Positions 16,749 through 25,158 of a stretch of 64,000 nucleotides of DNA are shown here, in pieces. Numbering within the stretch: the stretch's first letter is position 1; each line of letters begins with the position of its first letter. The translations under genes and the position numbers were made by a program. Location of the stretch: assembly GCF_001424875.1 (NCBI RefSeq), contig NZ_LMCT01000001.1, forward strand, positions 486,886 to 550,885, given 5' to 3'. Below the pieces are notes generated by a model, which saw only the letters and a program-made list of their open reading frames with translations, did not search any database and was not told where the DNA came from. Source of the stretch: Kitasatospora sp. Root107. GTDB lineage: Bacteria > Actinomycetota > Actinomycetes > Streptomycetales > Streptomycetaceae.

Positions 16749-17327
16749 GTGCACAACGACAAAGCCGGTCTGAGGTCACGCCTGCTCGCAGAACGGCGTG
16801 AACTGTCCCCCGAACGGCGGGAGCACGCCGCCGCACGGCTGGCCGCGCACGCCGGGTCGCTCGCGCGGGCGGGCCAGACCGTCGCGGCGTACGTCTCGGT
16901 CGGTGGCGAGCCCGGCACCCGGCCGCTGCTGGACGCGCTGCGGGCGGACGGGGTCCGGGTGCTGCTGCCCGTCCTGCTGCCCGACAACGACCTGGACTGG
17001 GCCGAGTACCAGGGCCCGGAGTCACTCGCCCCGGCCGGTCGCGGCCTGCTGGAGCCGACCGGTCCACGGCTCGGCCCGGACGCGGTCTGCGCGGCCGAGC
17101 TGGTCCTGCTGCCCGGCCTCGCGGTGGACCGCCGCGGCATCCGGCTGGGCCGCGGCGGCGGCTCCTACGACCGGGTGCTGGCCCGGCTGACCCGCCGTCA
17201 GGCCGACCCGGTGCTGGCCACCCTGCTGTACGACACCGAGCTGCTGGACACCGTCCCGGCCGAGCCGCACGACCTGCCGGTGCACGCCGTGGTCACCCCG
17301 TCCGGCGTGCACCGGCTGGCCGGCTGA
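16749..17327 (+). CDS. 5-formyltetrahydrofolate cyclo-ligase
   Basis: The protein is 192 residues. Motifs of the MTHFS/YgfA family are present: KAGLRSRLLAERREL at the N-terminus, VAAYVSVGGEPGTRPLL, LPGLAVDRRGIRLGRGGGSYDR and LPVHAVVTP near the C-terminus. It converts 5-formyl-THF to methenyl-THF using ATP. The GTG at 16749 has a perfect AAGGAG 6 nt upstream. It is divergent from the GGDEF gene and convergent with the acylase gene. Confidence 0.93.
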   Translation: MHNDKAGLRSRLLAERRELSPERREHAAARLAAHAGSLARAGQTVAAYVSVGGEPGTRPLLDALRADGVRVLLPVLLPDNDLDWAEYQGPESLAPAGRGLLEPTGPRLGPDAVCAAELVLLPGLAVDRRGIRLGRGGGSYDRVLARLTRRQADPVLATLLYDTELLDTVPAEPHDLPVHAVVTPSGVHRLAG

Positions 17328-17343
17328 GCGGCCGGCTCAGCCG
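17321..17343. terminator. Bidirectional hairpin across two convergent stop codons
   Basis: CGGCTGAGC and its complement GCTCAGCCG pair around a 5-nt loop. The stem contains both stop codons of the converging genes (17327 and 17337). Confidence 0.6.
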
Positions 17344-20072
17344 CTGGTGAGCACCAGCTTGTGCTTGGTGGCCTGCTCGACCTGCTCCGGGGACCAGGCC
17401 CAGGGCAGCAGTTCGCCCTTGATCCAGAGCTCGGTCTGGTCGTTGTAGTTGTCGTGGAAGGCGTGCCCGGAGGCGCCGCCGACGTTGATCCAGTGCGAGG
17501 CGTCGAAGTTGCTCAGGTCGACCACCATCCGCATCGAGGGCACCCAGTCCACCTGGTAGCCCGCCGCCGCGTTCCAGCCCGCCGCGTTGACCGCCGCGGT
17601 GCCGCCGGAGAGCTGGTACGGGCCCCGGTTCAGCAGCTTGTGCACGAGCCCGGAGGCGGCCGAGGAGTCGTCCTTGCCGAGGGTCTGCTCGGTGAGCGTC
17701 AGGGTGTGCAGCCGGCCCCAGCTCCAGGTGGAGATGTCCTTGGTGAGCTTGGCGGTCAGCTCCTGCCTGGCGTTCTTGAGCGACTCGGCGAGCAGCTTGC
17801 CGAGGCCCTGCTGGGACTGGTGGTTGACGTCCTTGTACTCCCACCACGGGCTGTCCGGCTGGTCGAGCAGGGTGCGCACCACCTCGGTCCAGCGGTCCCC
17901 GCCGTCCGGCTGGGCCTGGCCCGGGTCACGGGTGCCGCAGACGGTGACCGGCGGTGCCGGGTTGAGGTCGTCGTCCGGCAGCGTGGAGTCGCGCTTCTGA
18001 CGGACCAGCAGGCAGTCGCCCTCGACCCGCAGCCCGGCCGGGAACTTCTGGCCGAAGGCGAGCGTGAGCAGCTGACGCCAGACCGCGTTGTAGTAGGCGG
18101 CGGCGGCCGAGTCGGCGTCCTGGTGGAAGTTCCAGTCCTTCAGCAGGTCCTGGGCCTCGCGCACGTACGGGTCGTCGATCCGGACCTTGAGCAGCAGCGG
18201 CACCAGGGTCTTGGCCATCACGCTGGTGTTGTCCAGCTGCATGAGCCGCATGTCGTCCGGGGAGATCTTGCCGTCGTTCTTCAGCCGGTCGGCGATCTGA
18301 TCGGTGATCTCCTTGGCCCGAGTGCCGTACTCCCAGTCCTTGGTCAGCAGGTAGCTGTACTTCTGGTCCACCACGGCCTGGTTTGCGGTGACGATGTAGC
18401 CGGCCGTCGGGTTGAAGCTGTAGGGCAGCGACCTGAACGGGATCGGCTCGACCTTCCCGGCGGAGTCGGTCTTCCAGCCGTACGAGGAGTCCCAGCCCGG
18501 CGCGGGGTAGCGGCCGTCGCCCTTGGTGCGCTGCGGGATCAGGCCGGGTGCCTGGTAGCCGATGTTGTTCTTGGTGTCGGCGTAGATCAGGTTCTGCGCG
18601 GGGACCGAGAAGTCGGCCGCGGCGGTGCGGAACGTGTCCCAGTTGCCCGCCAGGTCCAGCTTGAAGACCGCGTCCATGGTCTTCCCCGGGACCAGCGCCG
18701 TCCACTGCAGGGCGACGCCGTAACCGGCGGCCCGGTCGGGGGCGTTGTCGGCGGGGGCGTACTTGCCGACGTTCTGCTGCTCGGTGCTCTTGTCGGAGAT
18801 CAGCGGGCCGCGGTCGGTGCTGCGCACCACGATGGTGCGGTCCTCACCGCCGGCCACCTTGATGGTCTCCTTGCGGGTCTCGAAGGACTTCTGCTTGCCG
18901 TCCACCAGGTAGGTCTCCGGGCTGGTGACCTTCTGCAGGTAGAGGTCGGTCACGTCGGCGCCCAGGTTGGTGAAGCCCCAGGAGATGTTCTGGTTGTGGC
19001 CGATCACCACGCCCGGCATCCCGGCGAAGGTGTAACCCGCGGCGTCGAACCCGCAGGCCGGACCGACGCTGCGGCAGTGCAGGCCCATCTGGTACCAGAC
19101 CGACGGCATGGCCGGGCCGAGGTGCGGGTCGTTGGCCATCAACGGCTTGCCGGTGGTGGTGAACTGGCCGCGGACCACCCAGGAGTTGGAGCCGATGCCC
19201 TGGCCGGGCCGCCCCAGCAGCTGCGGCAGCGTGGCCATCCGGTCGGCCACGTCCTTGAGCAGCGCCTCGCTGCCGGCCCGGCCCTGGGTGGTGGCCGTCG
19301 CGGGCGCCGCAGGGGCCGTACCGTCGGCCGGCTGGTAGACGCCGTCGACGACCTTGCCGGTCTTCACGATGGTGCCGTTGCGGTCGTACGGGTAGGCGGG
19401 GTAGAGCTGGTCGATCTTCTCCGGGCTGAAGTCCTGGGCCAGCAGCGAGCGGTCGATCTCCTCCTGCATGTTGCCGGAGAGGTTCCAGGCCATCGCCTTG
19501 AGCCAGGAGACCGAGTCCACCGGGTCCCAGGCCTCGGGCTTGTAGTCGCCGTTCACCGCGCCGAGCAGCGAGTACTCGAGCGAGGCCGAGCTGCCGCCGG
19601 GGTGCTCGCGCAGCCAGGCGTTCACGCCCTCGCTGTACGCCTGCAGGTACTTCTTGGTGTCCGGGGCGAGCAGCTGGTCGTACTCCTGCTGGGCCACCCG
19701 GCGCCAGCCCATGGTGCGCAGGAAGGAGTCGGTCTCGACCTGGCCGGAGCCGAACATCTCGGACAGCCGCCCGGCGGTGATGTGCCGTCGGACGTCCATC
19801 TCCCAGAACCGGTCCTGGGCCTGCACGTAGCCCTGGGCCCGGAACAGGTCCTCGGAGCTGTCGGCGTAGAGCTGCGGAATCCCGTTGCCGTCGCGCTTGA
19901 CGTCCACCGGCGCGGTCATCCCGGCCACCTTGACGCTGCCCTCGACCACCGGGAACGACGACCGGACGGTCTGCACGGCGAAGAACCCGGCGCCCGCGGT
20001 GCCCGCGATCAACAGCACGACCAGCACGAGCACGAACAGACGAGCGCGCCGGAACCTCTTCGAGCGGGGCAT
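17337..20072 (-). CDS. Penicillin acylase family Ntn hydrolase
   Basis: The precursor is 911 residues. An N-terminal membrane anchor or uncleaved signal lies at about 11-33 (ARLFVLVLVVLLIAGTAG). The alpha chain region follows, then the autocleavage site with the nucleophile in IGSNSW (Ser295), the beta-chain motif MANDPHLG and HNQNISWGFTN. Family members deacylate beta-lactams or quorum-sensing N-acyl-homoserine lactones outside the membrane; the natural substrate here cannot be told. Start at ATG 20072 before the basic/hydrophobic anchor; a longer open frame to 20150 has no coding sign. Confidence 0.9.
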   Translation of the reverse strand: MPRSKRFRRARLFVLVLVVLLIAGTAGAGFFAVQTVRSSFPVVEGSVKVAGMTAPVDVKRDGNGIPQLYADSSEDLFRAQGYVQAQDRFWEMDVRRHITAGRLSEMFGSGQVETDSFLRTMGWRRVAQQEYDQLLAPDTKKYLQAYSEGVNAWLREHPGGSSASLEYSLLGAVNGDYKPEAWDPVDSVSWLKAMAWNLSGNMQEEIDRSLLAQDFSPEKIDQLYPAYPYDRNGTIVKTGKVVDGVYQPADGTAPAAPATATTQGRAGSEALLKDVADRMATLPQLLGRPGQGIGSNSWVVRGQFTTTGKPLMANDPHLGPAMPSVWYQMGLHCRSVGPACGFDAAGYTFAGMPGVVIGHNQNISWGFTNLGADVTDLYLQKVTSPETYLVDGKQKSFETRKETIKVAGGEDRTIVVRSTDRGPLISDKSTEQQNVGKYAPADNAPDRAAGYGVALQWTALVPGKTMDAVFKLDLAGNWDTFRTAAADFSVPAQNLIYADTKNNIGYQAPGLIPQRTKGDGRYPAPGWDSSYGWKTDSAGKVEPIPFRSLPYSFNPTAGYIVTANQAVVDQKYSYLLTKDWEYGTRAKEITDQIADRLKNDGKISPDDMRLMQLDNTSVMAKTLVPLLLKVRIDDPYVREAQDLLKDWNFHQDADSAAAAYYNAVWRQLLTLAFGQKFPAGLRVEGDCLLVRQKRDSTLPDDDLNPAPPVTVCGTRDPGQAQPDGGDRWTEVVRTLLDQPDSPWWEYKDVNHQSQQGLGKLLAESLKNARQELTAKLTKDISTWSWGRLHTLTLTEQTLGKDDSSAASGLVHKLLNRGPYQLSGGTAAVNAAGWNAAAGYQVDWVPSMRMVVDLSNFDASHWINVGGASGHAFHDNYNDQTELWIKGELLPWAWSPEQVEQATKHKLVLTSG

Positions 20073-20346
20073 CTGGTTGAGTCCTTGGCTGGGAGACGGG
20101 CGGCCGTGACAGACCACCACATTAGGGCGCACCGGCCGAGGGAGCCGCACCCGGGGGCGTCCAGGCCGGATCAGGTGGACCCTACCGGGCCAAGCTGGAC
20201 GGGAGCTGGTCGGCCGGATGTAAAAGAACAGGTAAAATGTTAGACTCGGTAACGACTTGCAGCCGACGGACCGTCAGGTCCCCTGCCGGACGCTGCCTTC
20301 AGACGCCCCATCAGCCCGCCCCCTCACTGCGCCGAGGTGCCACTGC

Positions 20347-21831
20347 GTGACTGTCGACGACCTGAACCGCTTTCTGCTCGAAGCCGCCGTGGTCCTGCTG
20401 GTCGCGGTGGTCGCGGTGCGCATCTCGACCCGCTCCGGCCTCCCCAGCCTGCTGATCTACCTCGGGATCGGAGTGGCGCTCGGCCAGAACGGCCTGGGCA
20501 TCGAGTTCAACAACGCCGAGCTGACCCAGGTGCTCGGCTACACGGCGCTGGTCGTGATCCTCGCCGAGGGCGGCCTGAAGACCAGCTGGCGGTCCATCAA
20601 ACCCGTGATGCCGGCCGCCACCGTGCTGGCCACCGCGGGCGTCGCGGTCAGCGTCGCGGTCACCGCGGCCGGCGCGCACTACCTGGCCGACTTCGACTGG
20701 CGCACCTCACTGCTGCTCGGCGCGATCGTCTCCTCCACCGACGCCGCCGCGGTCTTCTCGGTGCTGCGCACCGTCCCGCTGCCGTCCCGGCTGAACGGAC
20801 TGCTGGAGGCCGAGTCCGGCTTCAACGACGCCCCCGTGGTGATCCTGGTGCTGGCCTTCGCCACCAGCGGCCCGCTGGACTCCTGGTACGTGCTGGTCGG
20901 CACGATCATCGCCGAGCTGGCGATCGGTGCCGCGGTCGGCCTGGCGATCGGCAAGCTCGGCGCGTACGCCGTCCGGCACATGGCGCTGCCGTCCTCCGGC
21001 CTCTACCCGATCGCCGTGATGTCGCTGGCGGTCGGCGCGTACGCGGGCGGCGCGCTGCTGCACGGCTCCGGCTTCCTCGCGGTCTACGTCGCCTCGCTGG
21101 TGCTCGGGAACTCCAAGCTCCCGCACGGCCCGGCGGTGCGCGGCTTCGCGGACGGGCTGGCCTGGATCGGGCAGATCGGCATGTTCGTGGTGCTCGGCCT
21201 GCTCTGCACGCCCGCCAGCATGGGCAGTGCGATCATCCCCGCGCTGGTGCTGGGCACCGTGCTGGTCTTCCTGGCCCGGCCCGCCTCGGTGCTGATGACC
21301 ATGACGCCGTTCCGGCTGCCCTGGCGCGAGCAGGCACTGCTCAGCTGGGCCGGGCTGCGCGGCGCGGTGCCCATCGTGCTGGCCACCATCCCGCTGGTCG
21401 CGCAGGCCCCGCTGGCCCGCGAGGTGTTCAACATCGTCTTCATCCTGGTGGTGGTCTTCACCCTGCTCCAGGGCCCCACCCTGCCGCTGGTCGCCAAGTG
21501 GCTGCGGATCTCGGAGGGCGCGCTCGGCCAGGACCTCGGGATCGAGTCCGCCCCGCTGGAGCGCCTGCACGGCCAGCTGCTCTCGGTCTCGCTCTCGGCC
21601 GGCTCCCGGATGGCCGGGGTGGAGATCAGCGAACTCCGGCTGCCCGCCGGGGCCGCCGTCACCCTGGTGGTCCGCGACGGCAGCAGCTTCGTCCCCGACC
21701 GCACCACCGTGCTCCGCCCGCTCGACGAACTGCTGGTGGTCACCACCGAGGAGGTCAGCGAGGCCGCCGAGCGCCGACTGCGCGCGGTCGACCAGGGCGG
21801 AAAGCTGGCGGGGTGGCTGCGCGGGCGGTAG
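20347..21831 (+). CDS. K+/H+-type monovalent cation antiporter (CPA1) with RCK C-terminal domain
   Basis: The protein is 494 residues. About 12 hydrophobic segments cover residues 1-395, with the antiporter motifs GLPSLLIYLGIGVALGQ, SSTDAAAVFSVL and ESGFNDAPVV, whose aspartates carry the transport function in this superfamily. A TrkA-C/RCK-type domain of about 80 residues ends the protein (LPAGAAVTLVVRDG, VLRPLDELLVVTT). It resembles NhaP2/CvrA potassium/proton antiporters. The GTG at 20347 follows GAGGTG. The AT-rich stretch 20221-20260 upstream probably holds the promoter (TAAAAT and TAGACT are candidates). Confidence 0.87.
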   Translation: MTVDDLNRFLLEAAVVLLVAVVAVRISTRSGLPSLLIYLGIGVALGQNGLGIEFNNAELTQVLGYTALVVILAEGGLKTSWRSIKPVMPAATVLATAGVAVSVAVTAAGAHYLADFDWRTSLLLGAIVSSTDAAAVFSVLRTVPLPSRLNGLLEAESGFNDAPVVILVLAFATSGPLDSWYVLVGTIIAELAIGAAVGLAIGKLGAYAVRHMALPSSGLYPIAVMSLAVGAYAGGALLHGSGFLAVYVASLVLGNSKLPHGPAVRGFADGLAWIGQIGMFVVLGLLCTPASMGSAIIPALVLGTVLVFLARPASVLMTMTPFRLPWREQALLSWAGLRGAVPIVLATIPLVAQAPLAREVFNIVFILVVVFTLLQGPTLPLVAKWLRISEGALGQDLGIESAPLERLHGQLLSVSLSAGSRMAGVEISELRLPAGAAVTLVVRDGSSFVPDRTTVLRPLDELLVVTTEEVSEAAERRLRAVDQGGKLAGWLRGR

Positions 21832-21850
21832 TTCATGTGTTTTGCGCGAC

Positions 21851-21896
21851 GTTCACCTTCGGTTCGCTGGGCGAGTCGCCGTCCAACCCGTAAGAT
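21851..21896 (+). promoter_or_regulatory. PhoP-box-like direct repeats with downstream -10 box
   Basis: Two adjacent 11-nt units, GTTCACCTTCG and GTTCGCTGGGC, resemble the Streptomyces PHO box. A TAAGAT -10 box (21891-21896) lies 18 bp after the second unit, so the box would overlap the -35, as in PhoP-activated promoters. The leader to the MFS gene would be about 230 nt and holds no other gene. Confidence 0.35.
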
Positions 21897-22128
21897 GACG
21901 GATAAAGCTTTGGTATCAACTGACACATCCGCAACATCTGCCTGAAGCAGAGTTGGCGCGACCGCTCGGCGGCCGCGGTCCGCAGCAGTTCCTGCCCTCT
22001 GGCCCCCGCTTCCACGACGGCCAGCCGGACCCGGTATCACCCCGGTCGACGCGCGAGAGGACGACTCTCGGCGCCGTCGGGGTCTCCCAACCCCTTCCGC
22101 GCTACCAGGCAGCAGAAGGAAACCAACC

Positions 22129-23427
22129 GTGACGGCCCGCCGAACGGTCGACAACCCCACCCGCGTCGGGTACGGAGCGCTGCTCCGCACCCCCGGTGCC
22201 TGGACGTTCCTGGCACCCGCATTCGCGGCCCGGCTCCCGTACGCCATGCTCAGTCTGGGCATCGTGCTGCTGGTGCTGGACACTCACGGCTCCTACGGCA
22301 CCGCCGGGCTGGTCGCGGCGGTCGCCGCGGTCGCCCAGGCCCTGATCGGCCCGCAGACCGGCCGGCTGGCCGACCGGTACGGGCAGTCCGCCGTACTGCT
22401 GCCGAGCGTCCTGGTGCACGCCCTCTCGGTCGGCGCGCTGATCGCGCTGGCTGTGGGCCACGCACCGGTCTGGACGCTCTTCCTGGCCGCCGCGCCCGCC
22501 GGGGCCAGCGTCCCGCAGATCGGCGCGATGGTCCGGGCCCGCTGGGTCTCCCGGCTCTCCGACTCCCCGGCCACGTTGAACACGGCCTTCGCCTTCGAGT
22601 CGGTCACCGACGAGTTCACCTTCGTGATCGGCCCGGTGCTGGCCGGCCTGATCGCGACCGGGATCAACCCCTCGGCCGGACTGATCGCCGAGGCCGCCCT
22701 CACCGTGGCCGGCGGCCTGGCCTTCGCCGCCCAGCGCTCCACCGCACCGGCCCGGCACCCCCGCACCGCCGGGGTCAAGCGCGCCTCGGCCCTCGCCTCC
22801 CCGGGCGTCCGGCTGCTGGCGGGCTCCTTCCTGGGCGTGGGCACCATCTTCGGCGCCATGCAGGTCTCGATCACCGCCTTCGCCAAGGCCGGCGGCCAGG
22901 AGGACCTGAGCGGCATCGTCTACGGCGTCTTCGCCGGCGGCTCGATGCTGGCCGGTGTGCTGTACGGGCTGGTCAACTGGCGGCACTCGGCCCGGCAGCG
23001 GATGCTCGGCTGCTACGCCCTGCTGGTGCTCGGCTGCTCCACCCTGTGGGCGATGCCCAACCTGACCTCGCTGGCGATCGCCGGGCTGTTCTGCGGCCTG
23101 GCCATCGCTCCCACCCTGATCACCGGCTACACGCTGGTCGAGACCCTGGTCGCGGACGGCGCCAAGACCGAGGCCTTCACCTGGCTCACCGGCGCCATCG
23201 GCCTTGGCCTGGCGGCGGGCTCCACGGTGGCCGGGATGCTGATCGACAGCTACGGCGCCTCGGGCGGATTCGTGGTGCCGGTGGTGGGCTCCGGGCTCGG
23301 CCTGGTCGCCCTGCTGACACTGCGTCGACTGCTGGTCGCGCCGAGCGCTCCGAGCCGCACCGTGGCCCGGGGCGGAACCGTCGGCGGTGGGCAGGCGTCC
23401 GTTCTCACACCTGCGGCGCTGGACTGA
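22129..23427 (+). CDS. MFS transporter, 12 transmembrane segments
   Basis: The protein is 432 residues with the major-facilitator pattern of 12 helices. The loop 2-3 motif is GRLADRYGQSAVLLPS, a version of GxLaDrxGrr. It resembles drug-efflux or sugar-efflux MFS proteins; the substrate cannot be read from sequence. The GTG at 22129 has GAAGGAAA 6 nt upstream. The 297-bp upstream region holds the PhoP-box-like promoter and no gene. Confidence 0.85.
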   Translation: MTARRTVDNPTRVGYGALLRTPGAWTFLAPAFAARLPYAMLSLGIVLLVLDTHGSYGTAGLVAAVAAVAQALIGPQTGRLADRYGQSAVLLPSVLVHALSVGALIALAVGHAPVWTLFLAAAPAGASVPQIGAMVRARWVSRLSDSPATLNTAFAFESVTDEFTFVIGPVLAGLIATGINPSAGLIAEAALTVAGGLAFAAQRSTAPARHPRTAGVKRASALASPGVRLLAGSFLGVGTIFGAMQVSITAFAKAGGQEDLSGIVYGVFAGGSMLAGVLYGLVNWRHSARQRMLGCYALLVLGCSTLWAMPNLTSLAIAGLFCGLAIAPTLITGYTLVETLVADGAKTEAFTWLTGAIGLGLAAGSTVAGMLIDSYGASGGFVVPVVGSGLGLVALLTLRRLLVAPSAPSRTVARGGTVGGGQASVLTPAALD

Positions 23428-23457
23428 TCCCACGGAATGCCGCATCATTGAGGATCG

Positions 23458-23484
23458 TTAGCACTCATCAGGCGAGAGTGCCAG
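23458..23484 (+). promoter_or_regulatory. CIRCE-like operator (HrcA)
   Basis: TTAGCACTC, 9 bp, then GAGTGCCAG. The left arm matches the CIRCE consensus fully and the right arm (GAGTGCTAA) in seven of nine bases, with the exact 9-bp spacer. It lies 23 bp before the GTG of the FmdB-type gene, where a repressor would act. Confidence 0.65.
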
Positions 23485-23507
23485 GGGGAACTGCAGGAGG
23501 AAGCCAA

Positions 23508-23819
23508 GTGCCCACGTACCAGTACCAGTGCACCGAGTGCGGGACCGGCATGGAGGCGGTGCAGAAGTTCACCGACGACGCGCTGACCACGTGCCCCGAG
23601 TGCCAGGGGCGGCTCCGCAAGGTCTTCTCCGCCGTGGGTGTGGTCTTCAAGGGTTCGGGCTTCTACCGCACCGACAGCCGCTCCTCGTCCAGCAGCTCGG
23701 TGAGCTCCTCGACGTCGGCGTCCTCGGCCCCGGCCGCCTCGACGCCCGCTCCGGCGGCCTCGGCCGGCTCCTCGTCGTCGTCCTCGGCATCGAGCTCGGC
23801 CTCGGCTTCGACCAGCTGA
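23508..23819 (+). CDS. FmdB-family zinc-ribbon protein with Ser/Ala-rich tail
   Basis: The protein is 103 residues. The N-terminal 45 residues form a zinc ribbon, PTYQYQCTECG and TTCPECQG, with two CxxC knuckles, followed by LRKVFSAVGVVFKGSGFYRTD, the family hallmark. The rest is a Ser/Ala/Pro low-complexity tail. Some FmdB proteins are regulators of formamidase genes, but most are of unknown role. GTG start with GGAGG 7 nt upstream. The CIRCE-like operator upstream suggests heat-shock control by HrcA. Confidence 0.9.
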   Translation: MPTYQYQCTECGTGMEAVQKFTDDALTTCPECQGRLRKVFSAVGVVFKGSGFYRTDSRSSSSSSVSSSTSASSAPAASTPAPAASAGSSSSSSASSSASASTS

Positions 23820-23830
23820 CCCGCGTCTTT

Positions 23831-23881
23831 CCGGACGGCCCGGTCCCGCACTTCGGTGCGGGGCCGGGCCGTCCGGCTTTT
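23831..23881 (+). terminator. Strong intrinsic terminator
   Basis: A 21-bp stem with one T-G pair, closed by a TTCG tetraloop (23852-23855), is followed by CTTTT. It ends the FmdB-type transcript 11 bp after the stop codon. Confidence 0.9.
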
Positions 23882-24026
23882 CCACAGCCGGACGGGTGAC
23901 CTGCGCTGTCCACAGCCCCGGGTTGTCCACAGGGTTGCGCCTCGTTCTGCCACCGCCTCCGGCCCGGCCGCACGCTGATCCCGCGACGTTCCCTCGACGA
24001 CGCGTCCCGATCGGAGGCGGTGCCCC

Positions 24027-24317
24027 ATGACCACCCTGCACGCCCGCGCCACGGTGCCCAGCACGATCTCATCGGTCCCGCCCCGCCAGGTGGTCCCGGT
24101 CTTCGCACCGATCCGCCGCGGCTCCGGCGGCCGGCACCGGCTCCAGCGGGCCGTCCGCCACCGCCCGGGCCTGCTCGCCACCAGCCTGCTGGCCGCAGCC
24201 ACCGCCCTAGCCGCCGGCCCGCTGCGCCCCGGCTCACCACCCCCGGCCTCGTCCCCAGCCGTGGCGGCCGAGGCCGTCAGCGCACCCCGCTGCCCCGGCA
24301 CGGCTCCGCCCTCATAA
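24027..24317 (+). CDS. Short membrane protein, probably a shortened SAF/CpaB-like protein
   Basis: The frame encodes 96 residues. A basic region (RRGSGGRHRLQRAVRHRP) precedes one hydrophobic segment (LLATSLLAAATALAAG) and a Pro/Ala-rich end. GGAGGCGG precedes the ATG at good distance. In many streptomycetes the gene between the FmdB-type gene and mscL encodes a membrane protein with an RcpC/CpaB-like SAF domain after just such an N-terminus; here the SAF domain is absent and the frame stops. It is either a truncated remnant or a short functional form. That comparison is from memory of the family. Confidence 0.5.
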   Translation: MTTLHARATVPSTISSVPPRQVVPVFAPIRRGSGGRHRLQRAVRHRPGLLATSLLAAATALAAGPLRPGSPPPASSPAVAAEAVSAPRCPGTAPPS

Positions 24318-24389
24318 ACCGACGGAGCGTCAACTCCGCGCCGCGAAGATCACCCGTAACCGATCCGGCCAGGCCTCGTTCAGCGCGGC

Positions 24390-24806
24390 ATGAAGGGCTT
24401 CAAGGAATTCCTGCTCCGCGGCAATGTCATCGACCTCGCCGTCGCCTTCGTCATCGGCGCGGCTTTCACCAAGGTCATCAACGCTTTCGTCGACGGCGTC
24501 ATCAACCCGCTGGTCGGGGCGTTCGGCGCCAAGGACCTGGCGTCCTACTCGTCCTGCCTGAAGGGCCCCTGCGAGGTGGACGCCGACGGGAAGGTCACCT
24601 CCGGCATCTTCATCCTGTGGGGCTCGGTGCTCAGCGCCGTGCTCACCTTCCTGATCACCGCGGCGGTGGTCTACTTCGTGCTCATCGTCCCGATGAAGCA
24701 CCTGATGGCCAAGCGCAAGACCCCACTCGAGGAGGCCGCCGAGGCGGAGGCCAAGGAGGTTCAGCTGCTCACCGAGATCCGCGACGCCCTGGTCCGCCAG
24801 CGCTGA
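24390..24806 (+). CDS. mscL: Large-conductance mechanosensitive channel MscL
   Basis: The protein is 138 residues. The N-terminal amphipathic MKGFKEFLLRGNVIDLAVAF and the first membrane helix VIGAAFTKVINAFVDG are typical of MscL. A periplasmic loop with two cysteines (SSCLKGPCE) and a second helix (AVLTFLITAAVVYFVLI) follow, then a charged cytoplasmic helix. It is an osmotic emergency valve forming pentamers. No strong ribosome binding site precedes the ATG. Confidence 0.95.
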   Translation: MKGFKEFLLRGNVIDLAVAFVIGAAFTKVINAFVDGVINPLVGAFGAKDLASYSSCLKGPCEVDADGKVTSGIFILWGSVLSAVLTFLITAAVVYFVLIVPMKHLMAKRKTPLEEAAEAEAKEVQLLTEIRDALVRQR

Positions 24807-24856
24807 CCCACCCGCAGTCCGCCCACCCGCTCCGCTCGCGCCCGGCCGCCGTCCTG

Positions 24857-25048
24857 CTATCCCCCGTGGTGCGGCGGCCGCTGACTCCGGTACCAGTCGA
24901 TCCCGCGCCCCGTACTCTCCCGGGCACCGCCCCAGCCCTGGTCGGTGTCGTCGCTGGTCTGCCGGTCGAAGGGGTCCTCGAAGACCAGCTTCGGCTTCGG
25001 CTTCGGTTCCTGCTCCGGCTTCTGCTGCTCGGGCTGCTGCTCCGGCAC
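24857..25048 (-). CDS. Small conserved streptomycete protein of unknown function
   Basis: The protein is 63 residues. It has a Gln/Pro/Lys-rich start, then FEDPFDRQTSDDTDQGWG and a C-terminus ending SQRPPHHGG. I recall this FEDP...DDTD.GWG...PPHH pattern from many Streptomyces genomes but know no function. GTG at 25048 with GGGAG 7 nt upstream; a second GTG is the preceding codon. It lies between mscL and hrdD on the hrdD strand. Confidence 0.7.
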   Translation of the reverse strand: MPEQQPEQQKPEQEPKPKPKLVFEDPFDRQTSDDTDQGWGGARESTGRGIDWYRSQRPPHHGG

Positions 25049-25158
25049 CACGCCACTCCCTCTCACTCGCCCGACTGCTCCCCCAAGCCTAGGCCGCAAC
25101 GGCAACGGACCCCGCCGGGGCCGAAGCCCGGACAGGGTCCGTGTACTGCCGCACCGGC

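Noticed and set aside
20221..20260. Defined promoter for the cation antiporter
   Set aside because: The stretch is AT-rich and has TAAAAT and TAGACT, but no -35 at proper spacing, so it is only mentioned in the gene entry. No c-di-AMP riboswitch pattern was seen either.
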